A stretch of 64,000 bases of DNA. Origin: Tamarix chinensis. Lineage: Eukaryota; Streptophyta; Magnoliopsida; Caryophyllales; Tamaricaceae. Under the pieces are notes generated by a model. It saw only the letters and a program-made list of their open reading frames with translations. It was not told the DNA's origin and made no database searches. Shown here piece by piece: positions 46,152-58,430 of the stretch (its first letter is position 1; each line of letters starts with the position of its first letter). Both the position numbers and the translations under genes were made by a program. The stretch spans positions 46,807,915-46,871,914 of the forward strand of contig CM060175.1 in NCBI GenBank assembly GCA_030549775.1, written 5' to 3'.

Positions 46152-47460
46152 ATGTATCTTCAAGCTCCCTCATCCATGTCTTCTAAAAAGTAGAAAACCA
46201 CTCATACCGGGTCAAGTAGTGCTAGGCAAGGATGTTCCTCTAGAGGTACTAGCTCTACTCCTTTGGGTATTGAGTTTGATGGAGAAACTCATAAAGAAAG
46301 ACTCACTATGATATCATATAGGCTATTTTATGGTACTTGGTTCTTTGATGATCTAGGATTAAGAATGTTGAGTCTTCAGTAGTATATCCATAGGCTACTA
46401 GATAATATTGGATGGGTTAATTTTTGGGTGAGGGAAGACCCAACCTATGAGCGTCTTAAGCTTGAATTCTTAAGCTCTATAAATGTGATAGGAGATAAAT
46501 GGGATCAAAATGATATAAGGTAAGTGAATTTTACATTCTTAAACCGAGAATTTATGTTTACCCTAGCTGAATTAAATGATCGCCTAGGGTTGTCCTTTGG
46601 TGTCCATAGGGCTATTTCGGTGAGTTAGAGTGCACAAGAATTTTGGAGATAGATAGCCCATGGTATTTCCATCTATAACCCATATATTTTCAAAGCCTTC
46701 TATATTTATAACCCTTTATTCTAACAACTTCAGAGGCCCCTCACACACATGATATTTGAGTGGGGTGATAGTTGTGAAATTTGTAGGGAACCAGAGCTTC
46801 TTTTTTTTTGCATTTATGGGTGATCCTATGGACATTGGTTACTTCCTCACAAAACAACTAGAGAAAACTAGGCAAAGTAACTTGGGGAATATTGTTGTTG
46901 GAGGTATGGTGATCATTATTGCTGCATTCTATGGGAATAACTTGGCTGGAATGGGACTTGTAGCACCAAGCCTGAGATTAGATTTACCAATATGTTTTAC
47001 TATAAAGCTTATTGTCAAGAATGGTGATCATTTTTGGTTATTATTTAAGAATCAACCCTAGGTTAAGCTCCTTAGTACTGAATGGACCGACACCACTAAT
47101 GAGAAAAATCGGCTTCCATCATCTACCCCTAGCTCGGACACAAAGGGTTGCCTCCCACACTATTCAGATTCCCCCTATGCACACTTCAGATTATGTCGCT
47201 TCATCCTCTCAAGTTATACCTCCACCTCCTCATAACTTTTACACGAGGATGTCCAGGCAAGTTAATTCATTTGATTAGTGCTTCATGGCACTCCAACAAT
47301 CAGTTGATGCATGCTTTGACTGCCTAGAGACCACTTTAAATTTTTGGTTCACTACACAGGATGCCTAGTATGGCTAGATACTCTCAATTCTCTAGTAGAT
47401 GTAGACTTGGCATCTAGGCCACCCACTACCCCCTCCACCACCTCCTTAGTGATATAGTCT
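46152..47460 (+). pseudogene. Athila F downstream ORF, ATHILA ORF-1 type domain (broken)
   Basis: Starts MYLQAPSSMSSKK and meets a stop at once. The conserved part reads LLDNIGWVNFWVREDPTYER then LKLEFLSSINV (about 46393-46480), and VNFTFLNREFMFTLAELNDR then LGLSF (about 46527-46605). This matches the Pfam ATHILA (Arabidopsis retrotransposon ORF-1) signature as I know it, including the PTY-RL-LEFLSS motif. Remnants continue in other frames (46756-47061, 47012-47278). The protein's function in these elements is not established; env-like roles have been proposed for Athila third ORFs. No envelope feature can be supported here. Confidence 0.72.
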
Positions 47461-49045
47461 ATGAGTTATACCCTTCCCTTTCTTTTTAGTCATATTGGGG
47501 ACACTTTGATTCCTTAGCACGGGGGAAGTTTGGGTTATGTATATATGTGTTGTCTTATTTTTTCTTTCTTTATCGTTTGTTTTGTGTTTAGCTTATCTTT
47601 GTTTGATTTTGGTGTGTTTTAGTTCGTGTCTTGAGTCTTTGGTATGCTATGTGCTTTTTTATTCTTAAAAAAATGAAAAAAATTTAAAGAGAAAAAAGGG
47701 AAATAACCTTTCATTGATGATAAATAAAGATTGTTTAGCATGGGGATACACTAAGTCAATTTGATTGCTTGAGACCCTTAAAGTTTTCATGAAAATGAAT
47801 TTGATTTTAGTGCAAAAATATTTTTATTGCAACATTTTAAAATGAGTGTTATGGTGTTGGTGAAATTGAAAGTCATGCTTGCATTAGGACTTTTTCATGG
47901 TTCATTGTGGTCGACTTATGTGATAATTCATTCTATGATTTGAAGGATTAGAACTAGAACTTTTTTTTTGACCTTTTAAGTTTTTGAGCCTAAAAGATTG
48001 TTTCATCAAATACAATCTCATTTTCTTTCTTTTGTGTATTGTCCCACCATGGCTTGTGAAACTATAACTTTCATTGGTTTTCTTTAAAACCACACATGAC
48101 TTAGATTTACTTGAAGATGATAGAGGTAAATATTATTTCCATATTAACCTATATCATCTAGATAGCCTGATCTTAATATTTTACATTTGATAACCCCTTT
48201 GTGCCTTGGCCTATTTTGTTGAATTACCCATGTTGTTAGTCTGATTTTTGTATCCCTATCCTGGTCTAGAATTATTAAGGTGTTCTAAACAAAAGAGAGA
48301 AAAACAAAAGACAAATGAAGGGAGAATAAGGAAAGAATAAATAAATTAATAAGAAGTTTAGGATTTTGTTTCTTATGATAAAGAGATCTAGGATGAAAAA
48401 AAAAGAGAGGAAAAAAAAGGTTCAATAAGTTAGTAGGGTCTTATTTCAATGTTATTGCTCATACCTTATTGGTAATAAACTCTTAGCTCCACTTTCCAAA
48501 AAAAAAAATACCGTCCTAAACTCTTAACCCTTAACCCCATTACAACCTTAATAAGACCTCTTGATTATTGTGTGTGCTTTATAGTGTTGGAGAATTGAGA
48601 AGAAGTGCAAGCCTATAGGTGACCACGTCCATGAGTGTGAGGACTTAAGTAAAACTTCAAAAGTGATTCACTTAAATAAACACATGAGAGGAGTGTCTCT
48701 ATACCTAAAGTGAGGTTGCCAGTTTGAAACTTTGAGTCTTGAATGAGCTAGTTTATGGTTTTCTACAACCTACTCAACATGTTCTTCTTAACATGTCTCC
48801 CTTTTATTGATTTTAACTTGAGAATTCACTAATGCGACTACATTTCTTTCCTTATCATGCAAGTTTAAAGTGATTGGAAGAATTGTGCTTTGCATTTCAA
48901 TGAGTTTTGAGGTCTCAACAATTTGACTTGACTTAGTTTGATCTGAATGCTAAACCAATCTTTCCTAAGAAAGAGATCCCTTTACACCTGTGACTTCTCC
49001 ATTGTGGTTTGTCATGTGAAAGTTTCTTAAGGACAAGCAATAATT
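47461..49045 (+). other. Athila F 3' untranslated region
   Basis: AT-rich sequence without coding. It begins with the ATTGGGGACACTTTGATTCC and GGGGGAAGTTTGGGTTATG words common after the last ORF of Athila elements. A minus-strand frame at 47902-48093 has no family match. Confidence 0.5.
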
Positions 49046-49060
49046 TAAGTAAGGGGGAGT
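49046..49060 (+). other. polypurine tract of Athila F
   Basis: TAAGTAAGGGGGAGT directly before the 3' LTR start TGATGAG, the expected plus-strand primer position. Confidence 0.8.
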
Positions 49061-50877
49061 TGATGAGTGTGATATTAGTATACGAATTAGGTGTTTATTG
49101 ATACATACTTCGTGGATTTTTTTTTACTTTGTGTATAGTGCAGGCCATTTGTTTGTGTTTACTATTTTTGACTATCTTTTATAAGTCTTTAAAGGAAAAT
49201 TGAGGTCAATAACAGATAAACAAGTGAATTGGAAGCTAGATAAATGCATGGAAGAAGAGAAGAGGGTAGGAGAATCAACACAAGTAGGTTGTGGTAAAGC
49301 CCACGGTCTAACAGAGAGCAAACACAAGGAAGTCATGGTATTGGGCATGCCCATGCTATGAAACAGCCGAAGATATTAGAGATTTAACATCGGTTTGGGA
49401 TTGAAATACAAAAAACCCCTATTTTAGAGAATTATAGAAAATTAAGGATTTATTAGGAAAACTAATTAAATAATTTATTTTATTAAAATAAGAGGAATTA
49501 TATAAGGAAAAATCAAAAGGAAATGAATAAATAATTTAATTAGGAAAAATTAGAGTGTTTTGCTAATTAAAATGGAATCTAAGAAAAATCTTTTAAAAAT
49601 CCTAAATTAACATAAAAAGGGGATTTAATTATTATTTTATTAAAATATTATTATTTTTAAATATCCCAAAATACCAAAATATTTTAAATACCCTAACCCA
49701 CCTATTTTTCTTCTTTTCTTTTTACCTTTTTTCTTTTCCCCCTCTCTTTTCTTTTCTTTTCTTTCCTTCCTCTCCTTTCTCTTTTTCTTTCTTCCCTTTT
49801 TTCCCATGATCTAGGCTAGCCCACCTCGCGGCCCAGACTCTTCTTTTCTCCTGCATGACCCCGGCCAGCCACTCCCCTCCTTTCCACCCTCGCCAACCAA
49901 AAAGCTCAGCCCAGCCTACCTTCTTTTTCTTTCTTTTCTCCTTAGACCAACTGACCACCCCCTTCTTCTTCCTTTCTCCTTCTCCCCTGACCTTCCCTCT
50001 ACCCTGACACTCGACCCCTCCATTTCTCGATGCAGGCACCTGGCCTCTATACCACCGCACGCCGGCCTGCCACCCCTACTCTCTTCCCTGTCATTCCCTC
50101 TCTCTTATCCACCCAATCATGCCCTCTCTCTCTCCTCACACGTGCCTTTCTCCCCTTCCTTTCTCCTTTCCAAATCCTGACAAGCCTTGTAAATTTGCAG
50201 GCCTACACCGACCGTGCACCGCCTTCTGGTGACCTGCACATGTGCCTCCCACCTTCCCTCTTTCCCCTTGTCGTTTCCCCTCATCCATAGCCTATGAATA
50301 CCCTACAACCACCCCCATTCAACCTTTTTTCTCAACCTATAAATCTACACCCTCTTGTGCACCGCCACCATCCAACACTGCCGCCCAAACCACTACCCAA
50401 ATTACTCCCTACACCACCCTCCACCGAGTTACACCCCTCAACACCCTCAATCCTCCTTACACAAGCCACCTTGGCTGTGCAAAGTTGGCCATTCGACCAA
50501 ACTTAATCCAGCTGCCATTGCCCTTTACACCGCTATCCAACACCACTCTCATCGCAACCACTACTCCCTGCACCCTCTAAAATCACCAGCATAACCTCCC
50601 CTACCTCCCTCTCCTCCTCCCTTCCTCCCTCTCCACCACTCTCAGCCACCAAACCGCAGCTGCCTACGCCACCACCACCACTTCAGCCCTCTCAACCTAG
50701 GCATCCTCTAACACCTCAAATACCCCTCTCATTCCCCCTCTCCTACCCTAAACACCCAACTTTCCACCCTTCTTCCCTTTTTCCCCACCATCGCTACCGC
50801 CGATGACCACCAACCCTAGATGGTACCCTAACCCTTAAAACCCTACTTATGATATCATTATCCCTTTTTATTTATAT

Positions 50878-50889
50878 TGTGTTATTATC

Positions 50890-50949
<60 letters not shown>

Positions 50950-51323
50950 CATGACTATTATTTTTATTCCTACTAAGTGTAGCCACGAGATATTTATCCC
51001 ATTATTATTAAAGGAGTCAAAACCCAATTTTAACTATTATTATAATTATCCTTAATTTTATTAATGCTATTATTCATTTTATTACTACTACTACTACTAC
51101 TACTATTATTAGTGCTACCTTAGTATATTATTACTATTATTACTTTTGTAAATATTTGAACCACTTCCCATATAAATATCATTATTTCGATTATTATTAC
51201 CATTAGTATTATCCTTAGTGATATTATTATTTTTGTTAATATTACTATTATTATATTATTATTTTTATTACTAACCCTATTATTAGCCTTAACCTTAATA
51301 ATACTAATGTTTGTATTACTATG

Positions 51324-51358
<35 letters not shown>

Positions 51359-51440
51359 TACTATTATTATTATTATTATTATTACTATTTTTGCTACAAC
51401 TATTGTTATTACTATTATTAGAAGTAATAAAGCTATTAGC
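50878..51440. repeat. ATT/ACT microsatellites in LTR E
   Basis: Pure ATT run at about 50891-50945, ACT run at about 51083-51105, and interrupted ATT/ACT runs to 51440. Same position in the LTR as in A and D. Confidence 0.9.
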
Positions 51441-52082
51441 TTTAATAATATAAATATGGCTATAAATACTTATCATGAACATAAAAAAGATTGTAATAAC
51501 CTAGTAGGCTAACTTGAGAAAAAAAAATCTATTTTCACTTGTAAAGTTTCTTTTAATAACAATAACCCTAATATTAGAGTAAAGTAAGAAATAATAGTAT
51601 TTTTGGTAGAAGGGAAATTAATCCTTAGTTTTTCCCTCTTATAGGTGAACCCAATCAAAACCCTAAGGAGGCATAAGAGCATACTCCAAGACCGATGTCG
51701 TGTTAGGTAAGGATGTAGCTAAGGCTCCTATGTGTGTTATGTACCTTGTATGCCTTATATGCCATGTACCATGTTATGTTGTGTATCTTATGATTATCAT
51801 TATAACTATTTTATGTGTAGTGCATCTTGGAGTTGAGGTATGCTAATGTATTTTCTTATGGCATGTGTATAATATGTATATGTTATGATTATGATATTAT
51901 GTGATGTGGCCCTTTAGGACATGCATGCTAGGATATTAATAAAATGATATGGGGTAAAAAGATGAAAAAAGGAAAAGGGGGGAGTGAGTTGACCAAAGGA
52001 CATGGGATTGACTTAATTATCTCATGATCCAGGAGGGGAAAAATAAAAGGGGACAATGAATAAAATAAAAGAGTGGGTGAAC

Positions 52083-52174
52083 TTTGCATGGGATTTCTAG
52101 GGTTTGCATGGAAATTCTAGGTTTTGCATGGAAACTTTGAGGGTTTGCATGGGGTAGATGGAGTCTGCATGGGG
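52083..52174 (+). repeat. RY/telobox motif array in LTR E
   Basis: Five to six units such as TAGGGTTTGCATGGAAATTC, at about 17-20-bp spacing, matching the arrays in A and D. Confidence 0.7.
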
Positions 52175-52638
52175 ACAATCTTTAGGTGTGAAAAGTTGTC
52201 TTGGGATGCAAGTAAGGTAAGGGAAGAGTTATTTGGGTAATTGTAGGCTTTGGGTGAAAAATATTACGTGGGTTAGTATAAGGGTACACAGGATATCTGG
52301 CTAGGGTTTGGGAGGAAAACCCTAATTTGATATGGTTATGAAAGTAAAAATAATTGAGGGTGAGTGGAGTATGAGATGAGGGTGGAAGAAATGTCATGTG
52401 TAGGGTGAGTAGGGGTATCATGGGGAAGTAAGGATGAAAGGTGAGAAATGGAGGAGCAATATGTAGAAAAGAAGGGTGTTAGGGTTTGGTGTGGCCACCT
52501 AGGGTTTTGTGGTCACATATATACTTGGGGGAATAAAGTGAAATAATGAGGTTTGAATTTAAGGGAGGCGGTGTGTGGGGTATTAAAATGGCCTTAGTTG
52601 TGTGAGGTAGAGAAGGACGGGCCACATAGGCTCAAGTT

Positions 52639-52659
52639 AGGGTTTTAGGAGAAAACCCT
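52639..52659 (+). other. telobox hairpin in LTR E
   Basis: AGGGTTTT (52639-52646) and AAAACCCT (52652-52659) around AGGAG, the counterpart of 5949-5971 in A; both follow a GGGCCACATAGG word. Confidence 0.55.
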
Positions 52660-52911
52660 AGGTTAAGGCAGTGAGTGGACTTGGAGGGCGTAAGGTAGTG
52701 GGCCTTGACCCACACACTTAGGAGTTGGGCCACTAGTGTGAGTAAGGGGAAGAAGGAGAGGATGATGGGACATGTTAGGAGGGGCAGAGTTTCAAGATAT
52801 GGGACGGGCCCTCTTGGAAGAATAAGAGTAGATGGAGTGTGACATGCATGTCTAGGGTGAAACTTGTCGAATAAGACACGAATAAGATACTAACCATGTA
52901 AAGAGGAAGAC

Positions 52912-53270
52912 TGTTGACTCGGGCCCAAACTGGTCCACTAACGAATAATAGTGGCTAGGTGTCGGGGTACCCTAAAGACCGATCCACGGGCAATAATAGT
53001 AGTCAGGAGCACTCTGCCCTATATGTTTCTAGTCCACTGGCTATAATAGTGGGGGATTCTGTGCACAACAAACCAAACATAATTATGATAAGGCATGGGA
53101 AGGAAACTAAGTATTTATAGTGAAACACCATGAGAGTTAGGGCTAGACTAGTCCACCAATAAATAATAGTGGCCAAGACCACTTTGCCCTGAAGACCGAT
53201 CCACGGGTAATAATAGTGGTTAGGAGCTTATGTTCTGTATGTTTTTGTTCCACCAACTATAATAGTGGGG
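52912..53270 (+). repeat. double block of TAATAGTGG repeats in LTR E
   Basis: Blocks 52912-53060 and 53128-53270 around the core GAATAATAGTGGCTAGG, laid out as in A. Confidence 0.6.
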
Positions 53271-53449
53271 TTCTCGTACTCGCATGTATTGATAATAAAC
53301 ATGGTGTAGAATGAGTATTGACCAAAGAATCAAATAATTAGTTTATCCAAACTATAGCTTGGCCTTTATCTATCTGTAATGATGGTATGTTCTTTATGTG
53401 ATCATGCTTGTATTACATGCCTTTATGTGTTGGCCTTAGATGCAGGGCT

Positions 53450-53520
53450 ACCTTACTCAGTACGTAGCTTATTGACCACCCGTTTCATGGGTGTTGCTCA
53501 TTCCCACAAGCAGAAGGCTC
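53450..53520 (+). promoter_or_regulatory. conserved 3' box of the LTR family (copy in E)
   Basis: CCTTACTCAGTACGTAGC through TTCATGGGTGTTGCTCATTC and CACAAGCAGAAGG, aligned with the boxes in A, B1 and D. Confidence 0.5.
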
Positions 53521-55514
53521 CTCTAAGTTTGTGTAGGTTGGTGATATTGTTTTCCATGCCTTCGATGATTACGAGGCATCAGGAGGGGCTGACAGTTGAG
53601 CATGGACTTGGCCTGGGGATCCAGAGTGACGTGGCTGAATTTAATTTTTCTGTTCTTTTATTTTGTACTAGTTTACTTAGACTTAATTTTTATCATATTG
53701 TAGCCTTTATTCCTTTTGAGTAATTTTAATTATGTAATTTGGATTGTAAACTCTTTTCTGCGTACTCTAATTTCTATCTTATGAATGTTTCAATTCTTTT
53801 ATGAAGCCTTATTTTGAGTTTGAATTATGATGGTTGGTAATCTTTCTTTAGCCTTGTGATTAGTACGAGACCAGTTGCGAGCCGAGATTACACTATTCAC
53901 GGCGGTAATATCTCAAAATTTACAAGTTTTGATTTACTTACTTCTGTAGAATCCTTTAATAAAATGAAATTTTTTAGTAGTGAATTTTTGGGGTGTTACA
54001 AGAGTGCCCATATCGATGTTACTTACCTTTAAATCTATCTTTTTTAATGGGTCGTATTTAAGGAAAATTAGTGAGGGTTTTCTGAGAAGCATTTTCATTA
54101 ACCCCTATACACTATTCAACCTCTCATCTCTCTCTTCTTTGTCCCTTTCCATAACTTTATTTTCCATTGTAATATCTAAGTTTTGAAGGTCTTCATTCAA
54201 GATTCTACATAACTCAACCATTAGAGTTGTTCTCTTTCCCTTTTAATTTGTTAAAAATGAATGTTTTTTATTTAATTGATTTGTTCTACATAAGAGTGAG
54301 TGGTTAATTTCTTTTTGTGCTAAGGTGACGGGAGATACCCCAATCCTAATGTATTGATTACTTACCGTTTCGTTTCTACTTCAATCAATTGCGTTACATT
54401 TTTTTTTCATGTTTATGATTGGAGTTTGAGTTGGGTTCCGGTATTGATTAATTATAGTAAGATTTGAGAGAATGAATTGGAATTATATCTAATAACGTAA
54501 CTAATAATCTAACCTAGAAGTTAAGAGATATTGATTTTATTACTACAACTTAGGGAGGAATTATTTATAAGTATTAATTTGTTAGCTACTATTTGATTTT
54601 ATTCTAGAGATAAATGAGGCTTAGTAGAAGATAAGGCATAGTTAATTGAGAAAGCATTGAGCTTTACATCTGTGTTATAAATTTTGATTAATTGAATGGG
54701 ATTATGGAATTGATAGGGTATCAATTTCATTAGAGGGTTGGGGTTATCAAACGAAACCTTAGCTAATTAATTTGACTCGAACTAAGTTGGTTCATCGAGT
54801 CTTTGATCTTTTCCTTACTCTTTTTTTATCTACGTTAATTTTCATGGATAGTGTTCTTCTCATCTTTGGATCACTTAAATGTAGATAGATCTAATCTCAT
54901 TCCGATTCTCTCCCCCTTGTCTTGGTGGGATCGACCTTAATTACTATTCTGATACTATGCACTTGTAGTTAGGATACATCAAAGACGTTCCAAGTAATTT
55001 CCCAAGGCCAAAGGTGATGGCCCAATTATAGGTCATCTAAAGTCCAATCCTAACTCACCACTTTTTATTCATTTATTTAAATATCTAAGTAAAAATCACT
55101 AATCATAGGTAAGGTCAACTTAAGGCCACCCTATATGTTCATGTTATCTTCTTTTATCTTTGCTAAGTTATTTCACTTACGGGGTTCTCATTTTAAGGCC
55201 ATGATATAAGTTATTAAGGGTCTATTATCCATACTTTTGATCCATTACATCAATACTAACCATAAGAAAAATCCATTTTTGGTCATTTGATCATCTATTG
55301 ATGTTATAGTTAAGAAGAGGGCCAAATGCTACACTAAGGTCAAACATTTTTCAAATAGGATAATTTCTTTTTATTGTCTTTAATCTATTATTTAAATTCA
55401 TTAAACCAGATAATTTCATAGCTATCAAAAAATTAGGTCATTATCCAAGCATGATAAAATTCAAATATCACATTCAAGAAGAAAATAGGTAAAAAAAAAA
55501 AAAAAAACTCATTG

Positions 55515-55835
55515 AGACTAGACAATCGATTTCATGGACCAGTTGATTAATCAAGGCGCTACTAGCCTTCCAGTGGTAGTGAACCAGTCAATTGGTCAAC
55601 TTTACTAGTTGATTATTCTAAGAACCAATTGATCAGTTAGTTTATACTAAGGCTAAGACTACTGGAGTTGCAAACCAATCAACCGATTGCTTGACCCAAC
55701 TAGTCAACTCTTCTAGAAACTAGTTAATTGGTTTGGTTCAACCAATTGATAGGTTTAATCTGAGACCAAAACCACCAAAGTCACGGACCAACCGGTCGAT
55801 CGGTCTACAAGACTAGCCGATCGGTCTGGGGAAAA
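55515..55835 (-). repeat. palindromic site cluster in LTR C6, with CG-rich copies
   Basis: Sites range from AACCAATTGATCAG to the CpG-containing ACCGGTCGATCGGTC and GCCGATCGGTCTG at 55791-55827. These look like the least decayed members of the motif in this window. Confidence 0.65.
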
Positions 55836-57284
55836 AGTTGCCCAACAAAACATAAATAACATACAATTAAATTCCATAACTTTTCCCAATAAAATCCGAA
55901 CATTAATCTTAGGTTATTCAAGGTTCTCAACAACCAGTATTCATGAATCAACCTGTGAAATACCATAATTATGCTTATAGTTTATGAACTTTTGTTTGGA
56001 GATCCTGCATCACATTATCTTCTTACTAGGCCATCAAGCAAAAATCTACTCCACATGTCACATAAATCATTATCACTTAAGACACCCAGAATATCAAGGA
56101 AGTTTTGAAGCTAGAATCATAGAGATGAGATTTAGGCATATGAGTCTCTAAACCAAGCTTCCAACTAATCCATTTCATCATTCTATACTAACTAGTGGGG
56201 CATATTGTCATCTCTATTTAGTAGAATATCATAGACCTATAGAGCATATAGTATGCTTACCCATACCATTTTACACAATAATAGGGAAGACAATAGTTTA
56301 TCTTAAAAGATCTTAGCAACACACCAAAAGAGCACAAGTCTTTGAAAATCTAAATCCTTTTCCTAAATTACAAAAAAAAATCAAGAACATCTTAATTAAA
56401 ACTCCATAAAAACCTTCCTAAAATTGTAAAAAGGCTACTTAATAAAATTGGAGACCTAGGAGAGAAAACCCACAGAGAGGGGAAAGTGGCAAATCAAGTG
56501 TGAAGGAAAATATGGTAATTTAGAGGTTAGGGAAGAAGAGACAAAGATGGAGATTTTGAGTTCAGGTTATTGAGGGTTTCTTCTGAAAGGAGAAGCATGA
56601 TGGAGTGCATAAATTGAGGCCCCCAAACTCCATTTTAAATTAAAGATTCTAAGTCTAGGTTTCAAAGTTTCAAAGCTGACATTTTTACCTTGAGCTAGTT
56701 TGGTGAAACTACAGGGTTATAGGTAATGTCCCTCGAGAATTTTGAATAAAAGAAGGGAGTGATGACAACAATGGACGAGAATCAAAGTTCATCAAATCTA
56801 TTAAGGTTGCAAAATCAGATAATCCATTTAGGAATCTTATAGAAGAGAGAGAAAATAGGGAAGAAGAAGACAAATTAGTTAATGGCATGAAAGTGACTTC
56901 TAATGAATTCTTTCCTTGTAAATCTATTTAAAATGAGTAAAACAGGTTAGTCAGGCTCAGAAGTTTGGTAAAAATTGAAAATAAACTATTCAAAACATAT
57001 TTATGACACTGGAAAAGTTTTAAGGAAATATTCACAAGAAAATTCAAGTTTAATGGACAAACTAGTCAATTGATACCTCAAATTAGTCGACTAATTTCTT
57101 GATAAAATCAAGTATTTTCCATAATTCAAACCAAGCTCATCTAAGAACCATACCAATCTTAAACAAATTCTAAAACAAGATAAAAAACACTTAACCATTA
57201 AATTCCTAGATTAGAAGACATTAAGGACTCTAAAAATTAGGGCATTACACCACCACCTTCCACACTCTACCCCAAACTCAAATC

Positions 57285-57287
57285 TTC

Positions 57288-57313
<26 letters not shown>
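57285..57313. repeat. (CT)n microsatellite in LTR C4
   Basis: About 13 CT steps in the pyrimidine-rich part of C4; C3 has a shorter run at about 24869-24882. Confidence 0.9.
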
Positions 57314-57318
<5 letters not shown>

Positions 57319-58159
57319 TTCTATTTTGTCCATCTTAAGGGGACCTTTGGGTAGTTCTATTTTTTATTCATTCCCACACACTCACTTAGACTCTCACACT
57401 CTCAACATCACTCGTATTTTTTTTTAGCAAAGTAGCTAATTATTGGGAGTTCTCATTCTTTCGCTTCGCCCTTTTTATTTTTTACATAAATTTGAGGTAT
57501 TTAGCTATTGATCCCTTCATTTATGATTTAATTCATTCTCTTCTTTTTATTCTCTACCTTAAATCTTATTTTTTTTCTCTAAACAAAGTAAGATTAAGGT
57601 TTAGAAAGGTTTGAATATCCCTCTTATCTACTCATCTTCTTAGGAGGAGGTTGATAAATTTACTTTGTCATTCTTCTATGTTTTCGATTTTAAGTGAGTT
57701 TAAATGAGTTTTTACTACTTTGATTATTAATATGCTTAGGATAATCAATTATCATTGTGGAGCAATTGAGTTAGGAGTATCTAGTTTGCTAGTAGATTTT
57801 TCTAGAAGGTAAGATATTTTTATCTTCAATATGTTTAAGTGTTCATGTTGTAGGTTGTAGTTCCATGATTTTGGTTTGTTTCTTGTTAAGTATATGTTAT
57901 GTTGGTTCTTGAAATTAAACATGTTAGCATGATTTTATATTTTAAAGTATGAGCATGACTTAGCCTTTTATCCTTGTTGTGGATTTGATAAGTTAAGCAT
58001 GAAAATGATGTAATTCAAATTGATGAGCATGAATCCATGTTTAATAGTATGTGCATTTATTTATGCATGTTCTAAAAATATAAGAGCATGTTATAATTAT
58101 TTGGATAATTTAGGAAATATTTTAATAAATATCATGTTATTATATAGTATTTTACCCTG

Positions 58160-58430
58160 GTAAACCAATTGACACACTAGTATAGGCAAAATCGGTTGAG
58201 TGGTTTTGATCTACCACTTAGCTCATTAAGTTGGCTTCTTATTAATTGTTTTTGGCTCTGTACTAGTTAGCCAATTATGGATTTTACCAATTAATTACTC
58301 CACTAATGGATTGGTTGCACTAAAACCATTCAATTTGTTTGACTCATTTGTTTATGTTTAGTTCAGTTATGGATCCCAAAGTAGTTCAATGGTTTTTAGA
58401 ATAAGTCAACTGGTTCCTTAATATAGTTTT
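58160..58430 (+). repeat. palindromic site cluster in LTR C4
   Basis: Decayed sites such as AAACCAATTGACAC, AATCGGTTGAGTGG and ACCAATTAATTAC, the counterpart of 25868-26140 in C3. Confidence 0.5.

Larger units (their letters stand above)
49402..54000 (+). mobile_element. solo LTR E, inserted in the 3' LTR of Athila F
   Basis: A 4599-bp block starting TGAAATACAAAAAACCCC and ending GAATTTTTGGGGTGTTACA, in the same orientation as A. Flanks GGGAT and AGAGT are not a clean TSD; the homologous uninterrupted site in the 5' LTR shows the sequence was split here. Parts: pyrimidine-rich island (49690-50840), ATT microsatellites (50878-51440), RY/telobox array (52083-52174), telobox hairpin (52639-52659), double TAATAGTGG block (52912-53270), and conserved 3' box (53450-53520). 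No coding; proline-rich frames are low-complexity. Confidence 0.8.
38417..54981 (+). mobile_element. Athila-type Ty3/gypsy retrotransposon F (full length, dead)
   Basis: Both LTRs are present: 38417-39732 (1316 bp) and 49061-49401 plus 54001-54981 (1322 bp, split by E). They start TRATGAGTKTGATATTA and end TACATCA. TSDs AGGAC (38412-38416) and AAGAC (54982-54986) match at four of five bases. Without E the element is about 12.0 kb, typical for Athila. Order: decayed tRNA-Asp primer site, gag, protease, RT, RNase H, integrase, ATHILA-type ORF, purine tract. All frames are broken. By eye the first 115 bp of the LTRs differ at roughly 15%, so the insertion is old. It lies inside LTR C6. Confidence 0.88.
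49061..54981 (+). repeat. 3' LTR of Athila F, split by LTR E
   Basis: Starts TGATGAGTGTGATATTAG, is interrupted at 49401 by LTR E, resumes at about 54001 and ends AGGATACATCA. The 5' LTR (38725-38780) is uninterrupted at the same place and serves as the empty-site reference. Confidence 0.85.
36477..57249 (-). mobile_element. solo LTR C6 (minus), inserted in C4, hosting Athila F
   Basis: On the plus strand it begins TATAACACCTCCATTTTTC at 36477 and ends TTAGGGCATTACA at 57249. Flanks are CCCCC (36472-36476) and CCACC (57250-57254), four of five identical. Its sense start (57249 downward) aligns with C1 at 11860. Own sequence is 36477-38416 plus 54987-57249, about 4.2 kb. It carries palindrome clusters (55515-55835, 57055-57100), a 3' part with repeated CATGCCAAGGAACC motifs (37690-37870), and the box CCACTTTAAATGATTAATG at 38078. 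Confidence 0.8.

Noticed and set aside
50030..50594. Pro/Thr-rich overlapping frames in LTR E that look like an extensin
   Set aside because: Three overlapping frames are equally open because of C-rich composition; no signal peptide or SPPPP repeats, and the related LTRs do not keep them.
49397..54005. GGGAT/AGAGT as a TSD of LTR E
   Set aside because: Only two of five bases match, so I do not claim a TSD; the insertion is supported by LTR termini and by the uninterrupted 5' LTR of F instead.
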